DNA of 20,286 nucleotides, from the NCBI GenBank assembly GCA_018372435.1, contig JAHAJA010000051.1, positions 1-20,286 of the forward strand. The letters are read 5' to 3'. Both the position numbers and the translations under genes were made by a program. Under the pieces are notes generated by a model. That model had not been told where the DNA came from. It made no database searches and saw only the letters and a program-made list of their open reading frames with translations. Positions 14,350 through 20,286 of the stretch are shown one piece after another (position 1 is the first letter of the stretch; each line of letters starts with the position of its first letter). The DNA is from Clostridiales bacterium. GTDB lineage: Bacteria > Bacillota > Clostridia > Lachnospirales > Lachnospiraceae.

Positions 14350-16794
14350 ATGAACGATCGATTCACAATAAATGCGAAAGAAGCATTACAGATAGCAGCA
14401 GATTCTGCCTATCGATTAATGCATAGTTATATAGGAACAGAACACCTACTAATAGGTCTCATTAATGCCGAGGGTGTGGCATCTAAGGTATTAGAAGAGA
14501 ATGGAGTAGACGAAGGTAAAATAATAGATTTAGTAAATCAACTAATTGCTCCGAATTCTAATGTAGAGGTATTAGAAGCGGGAAGTTTTACTCCTAGAGC
14601 AAGACGTATTATAGACCAGAGTTACAGGGAAGCGGTGCGTCTTAAGTCTCAAACAGTAGGAACAGAACATCTATTAATAGCTCTACTTAAAGAGTCGGAT
14701 TGTATTGCAGTTCGTCTTATGAATACATTAGGTGTGAACATTCAAAAATTATACATCGATTTATTAACTGCTATTGGTCAGGATAGTAATGCTGCTAAGA
14801 GTGAATATACCTCTAACAAGAATAAGACAAAAGGCAAATCCTCTACACAGACATTAGATCAATATAGTCGAGACTTAACTGCTTATGCAAGAGAAGGAAA
14901 ATTAGATCCTGTCATTGGTAGAGAAGACGAGATTCAAAGAGTTGTTCAGATTCTTAGTAGAAGAACAAAGAATAATCCGTGTTTAGTTGGTGAACCAGGC
15001 GTAGGTAAAACAGCCATTGCAGAAGGTTTAGCTCAAAAGATAGTAGAAGGAAACATACCAGAGACAATTAAAGATAAGAGAGTACTAACACTTGATTTAA
15101 GTGGTATGGTTGCCGGTTCTAAGTATCGTGGTGAATTCGAGGAGAGAATTAAGAAGGTTATTCAAGAAGTAATGAATGATGGAAACATTCTATTATTTAT
15201 TGATGAGATTCATACGATAATTGGTGCTGGTGGAGCAGAAGGTGCAATCGATGCGTCAAATATCTTAAAACCATCATTAGCTAGGGGTGAGATTCAATTA
15301 ATTGGTGCCACTACTAGAGAAGAGTATCGTAAATATATTGAAAAAGATGCAGCCTTAGAAAGAAGATTCCAACCAGTAGTTATAGAAGAACCTTCTGAGG
15401 AGGAGACGATTCTTATCTTGAAAGGGTTACGGGATCACTATGAGGCTCATCACCAAGTTACAATTACTGATGATGCCTTGGTTGCAGCAGTACGTATGTC
15501 AAACCGTTATATCAATGATCGTTATCTTCCAGATAAGGCAATTGATGTAATAGATGAGGCTTCATCAAAAGTACGATTAAGTGCATATATGGCTAGTCCA
15601 GATATTAAGAGACTTGAACAAGAGAATGAGCGTTTAGAAGAAGAAAAGGAACAAGCTATTAAGAATGAAGCTTATGAGAAAGCTGGAGAGATTAAGAAAC
15701 AGCAAACAAAAAATGTTGAAGAATTAAATAGACTTCGTGCACAACAAGAAAAAGAGAAAACGGAGAAAGAGATGGTAGTATCTCCTAGTGAAATCGCTGA
15801 TATAATCTCTGGATGGACGAAGATACCAGTTAGTAAATTAGAAGAAGAAGAAAGCAATCGTCTACGTAATCTTGAGAAGATTCTACATGAGAGAGTAATT
15901 GGTCAAGAGGAAGCAGTTGCCGCTATATCAAAAGCAATACGTAGAGGACGTGTGGGACTTAAAGATCCTAATCGACCAATTGGTTCTTTCTTATTCTTAG
16001 GACCAACAGGTGTAGGTAAGACGGAGTTGTCAAAAGCATTATCAGAGGCGATGTTTGGCAATGAGAATGCAATGATTCGTGTTGATATGTCTGAATACAT
16101 GGAGAAACATAGTGTGTCTAAGCTTATAGGTTCTCCTCCAGGGTATGTAGGTTATGATGAAGGCGGCCAGTTAAGTGAGAAAGTACGTCAAAATCCATAC
16201 AGCGTAATTCTTTTTGATGAGATTGAAAAAGCCCATCCAGATGTGTTCAATATCTTATTACAAGTGTTAGATGATGGTCATATCACCGATGCACAAGGAA
16301 GAAAAGTAAGCTTTAAGAATACGATTATCATTATGACTTCAAATGCTGGTGCAAGTCGTATTATTGCTCCAAAACAACTTGGATTCACAACACAAGTGGA
16401 TGAAAAAGAAAATTATAAGAAGATGAAAGAAGGGGTAATGGAAGAAGTTAAGAGACTCTTTAAACCGGAATTCATTAACCGTATCGATGAAATTATCGTA
16501 TTCCATTCACTAACAAAAGAAAATATAAAAGATATTGTTCGTATCATGTTGCAAGTTATTGCAAAACGTACGAAAGCACAACTTGATATAAAACTTGAAT
16601 TCACGGAAGCAACCATTGAGTTTATAGCAGATGCTGGATTTGATAAAAGCTATGGAGCTCGACCACTTAGAAGATCGATACAGACGAATATTGAAGACAA
16701 GCTAGCGGAAGAGATTTTAGATCAAAAAGTAGGGATTGGAAGTCGCGTTTGTATTGATACCATTGATAAGAAAGTAGTATTTCAGATACAGTAA
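14350..16794 (+). CDS. clpC: ClpC AAA+ unfoldase of the ClpCP protease
   Basis: An 814-aa Hsp100 ATPase that unfolds substrates, including phosphoarginine-tagged proteins, and threads them into ClpP. Layout: two Clp N repeats (about 4-70 and 79-145), a Ser/Lys linker, AAA1 with Walker A GEPGVGKT (214-221) and Walker B LLFIDE (281-286), a short coiled-coil middle domain with a UVR-like part (about 415-470) typical of ClpC rather than ClpB, and AAA2 with Walker A GPTGVGKT (551-558) and Walker B ILFDE (620-624). The ClpP-docking tripeptide LGF is at 677-679. ATG 14350 is preferred over the in-frame GTG 14341, which lies inside the AAGGGAG ribosome site. It is the last gene of the gntR-mcsA-mcsB-clpC run; no clear terminator follows. 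Confidence 0.97.
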   Translation: MNDRFTINAKEALQIAADSAYRLMHSYIGTEHLLIGLINAEGVASKVLEENGVDEGKIIDLVNQLIAPNSNVEVLEAGSFTPRARRIIDQSYREAVRLKSQTVGTEHLLIALLKESDCIAVRLMNTLGVNIQKLYIDLLTAIGQDSNAAKSEYTSNKNKTKGKSSTQTLDQYSRDLTAYAREGKLDPVIGREDEIQRVVQILSRRTKNNPCLVGEPGVGKTAIAEGLAQKIVEGNIPETIKDKRVLTLDLSGMVAGSKYRGEFEERIKKVIQEVMNDGNILLFIDEIHTIIGAGGAEGAIDASNILKPSLARGEIQLIGATTREEYRKYIEKDAALERRFQPVVIEEPSEEETILILKGLRDHYEAHHQVTITDDALVAAVRMSNRYINDRYLPDKAIDVIDEASSKVRLSAYMASPDIKRLEQENERLEEEKEQAIKNEAYEKAGEIKKQQTKNVEELNRLRAQQEKEKTEKEMVVSPSEIADIISGWTKIPVSKLEEEESNRLRNLEKILHERVIGQEEAVAAISKAIRRGRVGLKDPNRPIGSFLFLGPTGVGKTELSKALSEAMFGNENAMIRVDMSEYMEKHSVSKLIGSPPGYVGYDEGGQLSEKVRQNPYSVILFDEIEKAHPDVFNILLQVLDDGHITDAQGRKVSFKNTIIIMTSNAGASRIIAPKQLGFTTQVDEKENYKKMKEGVMEEVKRLFKPEFINRIDEIIVFHSLTKENIKDIVRIMLQVIAKRTKAQLDIKLEFTEATIEFIADAGFDKSYGARPLRRSIQTNIEDKLAEEILDQKVGIGSRVCIDTIDKKVVFQIQ

Positions 16795-16870
16795 GGAATA
16801 GAAAAACTATATTAATAGATATTTAATAAAAATCACGAAAGATTCACTAGTAAAAAGCTGTCGATTATTA

Positions 16871-17083
16871 TATAATGTGATTATATTAAAGAATAAAAAG
16901 TAACTATTCGTAACTTTGTTCCTCATGTGATGAATGTATAGGGATTTCATTTTTGAAAATCGAAACCTGCAAAACCAGGTGCATTTATGTAATGCGGACT
17001 TATATCTTTCATGAGATACCTTGGGGGCAATAGTATGAATAGCTTTAATAACAGTACAAACGATACTTTGTGGTGTGTATGCC
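16871..17083 (+). other. Candidate promoter and structured leader (or small RNA) between clpC and the next gene
   Basis: The 356-bp gap 16795-17150 has a perfect TATAAT at 16871-16876 (no good -35). Downstream is a row of small hairpins: 16943-16961 (six pairs, one bulge), ACCTG/CAGGT at 16965-16980, GCATT/AATGC at 16981-16995, and TATCT/AGATA at 17003-17018. A possible outer helix GGCA (17026-17029) / TGCC (17080-17083) encloses AGTAT (17032-17036) / ATACT (17063-17067). No T run follows. It may be a leader of the 17151 gene or a separate RNA; I cannot match it to a known family. No supported protein gene lies here. Confidence 0.35.
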
Positions 17084-17150
17084 ATTATAGAGGATTACAA
17101 GTCAAGAAGAGATAGAAATGATGTGCTGTATAAAAATGGAGGGTTCTGTA

Positions 17151-17564
17151 ATGACAGTAGTTGAAGAATTAATTCGCAAAGAGAATAATGGAGCAATTAG
17201 CTTTGGTAACTATACATTAGACCAAAAGTCTAAAGTTTCAGATTTTGAGCATAATGGAGATTTGTATAAAGTAAAAACTTTTAAGGAGATTACTAAACTT
17301 GAGAAAAATGGAATGTTTGTTTATGAGTCAGTACCTGGTACTTCTGTATTCTCATTTAATGCAACGGATAAGGATATTCAATTCGTAGTAGAAGGCTCTG
17401 AAGATGTACAAATTACTTTAGAATTAGAACCTGAGAAAGAGTACAAAGTTTTCGTTGATGATACAAACGTTGGTAAGATGAAAACAAATTTAGGTGGTAA
17501 ATTAGTTGTAAGTGTAGAGTTAAGTAACGGAAAACAATCAAAAGTTAAGGTTGTTAAACTATAA
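17151..17564 (+). CDS. Conserved-looking 137-aa protein of unknown function
   Basis: I do not recognise a characterised function. The 137-aa acidic protein has no signal peptide, transmembrane helix or cysteine. The N-terminal third begins MTVVEELIRKENNGAISFGN and contains KVKTFKEITKLEKNGMF. The C-terminal half is a run of short beta strands (FVVEGSEDVQITLELEPEKE, then VFVDDTNVGKMKTNLGGKLV), like a small beta-sandwich. My recollection, not a search result, is that similar Lachnospiraceae proteins are sometimes labelled 'endosialidase'; nothing here supports enzyme activity. ATG 17151 is chosen because GGAGGG ends seven bases before it; the frame opens at 17118. It has its own terminator and lies between clpC and radA, genes often adjacent in Firmicutes. 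Confidence 0.85.
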   Translation: MTVVEELIRKENNGAISFGNYTLDQKSKVSDFEHNGDLYKVKTFKEITKLEKNGMFVYESVPGTSVFSFNATDKDIQFVVEGSEDVQITLELEPEKEYKVFVDDTNVGKMKTNLGGKLVVSVELSNGKQSKVKVVKL

Positions 17565-17609
17565 ACGTAACTATTTAGTTACTCACAGCCGCAGTGTAAA
17601 ACGTGAATT

Positions 17610-17664
17610 AATAAGAGGTAGCTTGATATCCAATACATAGGAAGTTGAGCACCTCTTATTTTTT
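17610..17664 (+). terminator. Rho-independent terminator
   Basis: Perfect 10-bp stem AATAAGAGGT (17610-17619) with ACCTCTTATT (17651-17660), a 31-nt loop that can form a small inner GCT/AGC helix, and a TTATTTTTT tail. It ends the 17151 gene, so radA should have its own start; only a weak TATAAA near 17711 is visible. Confidence 0.8.
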
Positions 17665-17744
17665 GGTGGATAATATAGTACATCAATTTTGGTGATTGTA
17701 GTTTATTGATATAAAGCGGGAAGGATAAAAAAAGGACTGTAGGA

Positions 17745-19100
17745 ATGGCGAAAGCAAAGAACGTATTTTATTGTAAAGAATGTGGATACGAATCTGCAAA
17801 ATGGGTCGGTCAATGCCCGGGTTGTAAAGGGTGGAATACATTCGTTGAAGAACCAGTGGTAAAGAGAGTAACAGCAGGAGCAAATAAGGATCGTAGAATA
17901 CAAATCGAGCCAACTAAGCTTAGTAACGTTAATTGTGATACGGATGAACGATTTAGTACAAGTTTTGGTGAACTAGATCGTGTTCTTGGCGGAGGTATTG
18001 TTGTTGGGTCATTAGTATTAGTTGGAGGAGATCCAGGTATAGGAAAATCCACTCTGTTATTACAGATGTGTAAAGAATTAGCATCTAGACATAAGAATGT
18101 ACTATATATCTCTGGTGAGGAATCTTTAAAGCAAATCAAGATGCGTGCAAGTAGACTAAGTTATTCGGAAGGTGATTTACTTCTATTAAGTGAGACTAAC
18201 CTTGACTTAATTGAAGATGCAATTAAGAAAATAAACCCAGATGTAGTAATTATTGACTCGATACAAACTATGTTTCGTGAAGATATCGGATCTGCACCAG
18301 GAAGTGTAAGCCAGGTAAGAGAGACTACACATAGTTTAATGCAGATAGCTAAGGGGATGGGGATCTCCATCTTTATCGTTGGTCATGTTACGAAAGAAGG
18401 AGTTGTTGCTGGACCAAGGGTGCTTGAACATATGGTAGATACTGTGCTATACTTTGAGGGAGATAATCATGCTTCCTATCGTATATTAAGAGCAGTTAAG
18501 AATCGTTTTGGATCAACGAACGAAATTGGTGTTTTTGAGATGCGCAATGTCGGACTTGTAGAGGTTACGAACCCTTCTGAATATATGTTACAAGGTAGAC
18601 CGGAAGGAGAATCGGGTTCTATTGTAACATGCGCGATGGAAGGAACAAGACCAATTATGGTTGAGGTACAAGCTTTAGTTTGTCAGACGAATTTTAATAT
18701 GCCTAGAAGAACAGCAGCAGGTACCGATTATAATCGTGTTAATCTTCTATTAGCAGTAGTTGAGAAACGTCTAGGGTTACAACTTGCTAGTTGTGATGCT
18801 TATATTAATGTTGCTGGAGGAATGAAAATCAACGAGCCGGCATTAGATATGTCAATTATATTAGCTGTTATGTCTAGTTACAAAAATCGTCCTCTTGACG
18901 GAAAAACAATTGCTTTTGGTGAAGTTGGCTTAACAGGTGAAGTACGAAGCGTAAATCAAGCCGAACAACGAGTGATTGAAGCAATGAAGATGGGATATGA
19001 GACCTGTATTCTTCCTCAAGTCAACAAAGAAGTAATTGATATCAAGGGTATAAAACTGATTGGGATAAAGACATTACGGGATTTATCGCAGTTTTTATAA
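17745..19100 (+). CDS. radA: RadA/Sms DNA repair and recombination ATPase
   Basis: A 451-aa RecA-like ATPase and helicase that promotes branch migration during homologous recombination and repair. Domains in order: a four-cysteine zinc finger (C10, C13, C24, C27 in CKECG ... CPGCKGW), a RecA core with Walker A GGDPGIGKST (94-103) and Walker B-like VVIIDSIQT, the RadA-specific KNRFG motif (252-256), and a Lon-protease-like C-terminal domain (about 275-451). The length is the family norm. The ATG at 17745 has AAAGGA eight bases upstream. It follows clpC as in Bacillus but is separated by the 137-aa gene and a terminator. Confidence 0.97.
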   Translation: MAKAKNVFYCKECGYESAKWVGQCPGCKGWNTFVEEPVVKRVTAGANKDRRIQIEPTKLSNVNCDTDERFSTSFGELDRVLGGGIVVGSLVLVGGDPGIGKSTLLLQMCKELASRHKNVLYISGEESLKQIKMRASRLSYSEGDLLLLSETNLDLIEDAIKKINPDVVIIDSIQTMFREDIGSAPGSVSQVRETTHSLMQIAKGMGISIFIVGHVTKEGVVAGPRVLEHMVDTVLYFEGDNHASYRILRAVKNRFGSTNEIGVFEMRNVGLVEVTNPSEYMLQGRPEGESGSIVTCAMEGTRPIMVEVQALVCQTNFNMPRRTAAGTDYNRVNLLLAVVEKRLGLQLASCDAYINVAGGMKINEPALDMSIILAVMSSYKNRPLDGKTIAFGEVGLTGEVRSVNQAEQRVIEAMKMGYETCILPQVNKEVIDIKGIKLIGIKTLRDLSQFL

Positions 19101-19117
19101 TAAAGAATGTAGTAAGC

Positions 19118-19191
19118 AATTGCGAAACTCTTTGTAGTAGGCAACCTTAAAATAAAGATATGTTGTCGACATGGAAAAGAGTTTTGCAATT
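19118..19191 (+). repeat. Extended inverted repeat between radA and the chemoreceptor gene
   Basis: AATTGCGAAACTCTTT (19118-19133) pairs with AAAGAGTTTTGCAATT (19176-19191), 16 pairs with one G-T. Inside, GGCAAC (19140-19145) pairs with GTTGTC (19162-19167), one wobble. No T run follows on either strand, so it is not a classical terminator. It could be a leader structure of the next gene, a processing site or an old small mobile-element remnant. Confidence 0.5.
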
Positions 19192-19231
19192 TCCTAAATA
19201 GAGAGTGAAAGTGTGAAGGGAGATAAAGATT

Positions 19232-19960
19232 ATGGGTGATAATCAAAATCTTGAGATTGTTGAGGAATTAAAAGAGATAACAAGTAAGCAAAGTACTTAT
19301 CTAGACAATATGGTGATGGTGATGAATAATCTATATGCATCACAACAAAAGGTAGAGCAAAACGCGTTTGATTCTATTAACAGTGCGGATACTTCTTTAA
19401 ACTTAGTAAAAGAAGGTATGGAAAGTATAAAAGAATTATCAGAAAAGATCACATTGTTAACAGCGGCAGTTTCTGCGGCAACAAAGAACATGGAAGACTT
19501 GGAGAAGATGACTTCTATGATCATGGGATTTGCGAATGTAATTGCAGGTATTTCCAATAAAACGAATATGCTATCTTTAAATGCTTCTATTGAAGCAGCA
19601 CGTGCGGGAGAACATGGACGTGGTTTTGCGGTAGTTGCAAATCAAGTAAATCAATTAGCTTCACAATCCGCAAAAGCATCGAAAGAAATCTCTGATACAA
19701 TGAAGTCGGTTGTTTCCTTTAATGAAAGTATGGGAAATGATATGAATAAGATTTTAGAAATCGTAGATATACAGAATACGATGGCCGATAGCGTTGATGA
19801 AGTATTCAAGAAGATTCTTGACGCTGCATATGCTTCAAATGATGCTGCACATAGCGTAGAACATGAAGTAGCATATCAAAGAGATATAACAGAAGATGCT
19901 AAGAAATCCGTAGAAACATTATCAGCAACATTAGATCAAGTACATAATGTATTAATATAA
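19232..19960 (+). CDS. Soluble methyl-accepting chemotaxis-like signalling protein
   Basis: A 242-aa protein made almost entirely of the MCP coiled-coil signalling domain. The conserved hairpin tip is present: IAGISNKTNMLSLNASIEAA (104-123), followed by RAGEHGRGFAVVANQVNQLA (124-143), which contacts CheA and CheW in the family. Both flanks are heptad-rich helices (about 1-100 and 144-242). There is no transmembrane segment, HAMP or PAS domain, so it should be cytoplasmic; it is much shorter than full MCPs (500-700 residues), and any sensor part would have to be the first ~60 residues or a partner protein. The ATG at 19232 follows AAGGGAG by nine bases. It is monocistronic, with a strong terminator; no che genes are in view. 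Confidence 0.88.
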   Translation: MGDNQNLEIVEELKEITSKQSTYLDNMVMVMNNLYASQQKVEQNAFDSINSADTSLNLVKEGMESIKELSEKITLLTAAVSAATKNMEDLEKMTSMIMGFANVIAGISNKTNMLSLNASIEAARAGEHGRGFAVVANQVNQLASQSAKASKEISDTMKSVVSFNESMGNDMNKILEIVDIQNTMADSVDEVFKKILDAAYASNDAAHSVEHEVAYQRDITEDAKKSVETLSATLDQVHNVLI

Positions 19961-19967
19961 TTTTGAG

Positions 19968-20004
19968 AGGTTGTTACACGAAGAAAGTGTGTAACAACCT
20001 TTTT
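19968..20004 (+). terminator. Rho-independent terminator
   Basis: Perfect 12-bp stem AGGTTGTTACAC (19968-19979) with GTGTAACAACCT (19989-20000), 9-nt loop, TTTTT tail. It ends the chemoreceptor-like gene. Confidence 0.95.
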
Positions 20005-20143
20005 AGGTGCATATATCATATAGCATTTTACCTTTTAATACTATATTTCTAATATAATTGAAAATAAAATGTATAAATAGAATTATATAACTTATACTAG
20101 ACATGGAGTTAAGAATTTGTTTGAATAAAGTAATAAAAAACAC

Positions 20144-20172
20144 TTTACAAATGATTTCAACTCTGTTATACT
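20144..20172 (+). promoter_or_regulatory. Strong promoter facing out of the window
   Basis: TTTACA (20144-20149), 17 bp, TATACT (20167-20172), with an AAAAAA tract just upstream that may act as an UP element. No open frame follows before the window ends, so it serves something beyond 20286. The stretch 20005-20143 is AT-rich and I see nothing in it. Confidence 0.7.
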
Positions 20173-20189
20173 AGACCAAGTCAGCTAAT

Positions 20190-20243
20190 GAGTTGTAGAA
20201 AATGAACAAACAATTCTGAAAAAAGTAAGAATTAAAACAACTC
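20190..20243 (+). repeat. Nested inverted repeat between tandem promoters
   Basis: GAGTTGT (20190-20196) pairs with ACAACTC (20237-20243); inside, AATTCT (20212-20217) pairs with AGAATT (20228-20233). It lies in the predicted transcript of the 20144-20172 promoter and could be a leader structure or processing stem. Confidence 0.4.
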
Positions 20244-20264
20244 AGAAAATAATGAAAAAACTTG

Positions 20265-20286
20265 TTGACAAACGTCGAAAGATGTT
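20265..20286 (+). promoter_or_regulatory. -35 box of a second promoter, cut by the window edge
   Basis: TTGACA at 20265-20270, after an A-rich tract (TGAAAAAACTTG). A -10 at 16-18 bp spacing would begin at 20287-20289, just outside. Together with the promoter 121 bp upstream it makes a tandem pair typical of rRNA operons. Confidence 0.55.

Noticed and set aside
16807..17085. 92-aa minus-strand open frame in the gap after clpC
   Set aside because: No convincing ribosome site, an AT-driven Ile/Leu/Phe/Tyr/Asn-rich end, and no recognisable domain. The region is better explained as a plus-strand leader.
17151..17564. Endosialidase label for the 137-aa protein
   Set aside because: It is far smaller than phage endosialidases, with no catalytic motif and no signal peptide; the name would mislead.

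Overview
This is an AT-rich stretch of a Firmicutes chromosome. The gene content (mcsA-mcsB-clpC followed by radA, purM-purN-purD, GH27, Cfa, strong AGGAGG-type ribosome sites, occasional TTG/GTG starts) fits a Clostridia genome, most likely Lachnospiraceae of the Lachnoclostridium/Clostridium phytofermentans type. The genus is inferred from protein flavour and is not proven. I see no transposase, phage gene, CRISPR array, tRNA or rRNA inside the window.

Layout. (1) 1-2438: a cytoplasmic GH27 alpha-galactosidase on the minus strand, divergent from an AraC-type regulator. The shared 120-bp spacer has a 10-bp direct repeat flanking a 14-bp perfect palindrome. (2) 2517-5663: purM-purN-purD, a partial purine operon with a 5'-terminal mRNA hairpin. 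(3) 5734-6537: a monocistronic CPBP-family membrane protein with a perfect TTGACA-N17-TATAAT promoter and a strong terminator. (4) 6602-7998: cyclopropane-fatty-acid synthase, its promoter preceded by a 20-bp-phased direct repeat. (5) 8086-12093: a long, apparently structured leader, then a secreted SH3b/glucosaminidase protein and a membrane-anchored cohesin-like protein. Both carry a cadherin-like beta-sandwich domain. (6) 12108-16794: a GntR (YtrA-like) regulator, mcsA, mcsB and clpC, the arginine-phosphorylation/ClpCP protein quality-control operon. GntR sits where ctsR normally lies and a perfect inverted repeat covers the -10 box. (7) 16871-19100: a promoter and a hairpin-rich leader, a 137-aa protein of unknown function, then radA. 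(8) 19118-19999: an extended hairpin, then a soluble chemoreceptor-like signalling protein and a strong terminator. (9) 20144-20286: tandem strong promoters facing out of the window, probably serving an rRNA operon or other stable-RNA gene just downstream.

How the genes work together. PurM, PurN and PurD act in early de novo IMP synthesis. McsA/McsB mark proteins with phosphoarginine for ClpC. RadA is a recombination/repair protein that commonly follows clpC in Firmicutes, so regions 6 and 7 are a remodelled version of the classical ctsR-mcsA-mcsB-clpC-radA block. The two surface proteins are almost certainly co-transcribed. The most notable points are the replacement of CtsR by a GntR regulator with its own operator, a Ser at the usual active-site Cys position of McsB, and three leader/intergenic regions with unexplained secondary structure (8209-8373, 16943-17083, 19118-19191).
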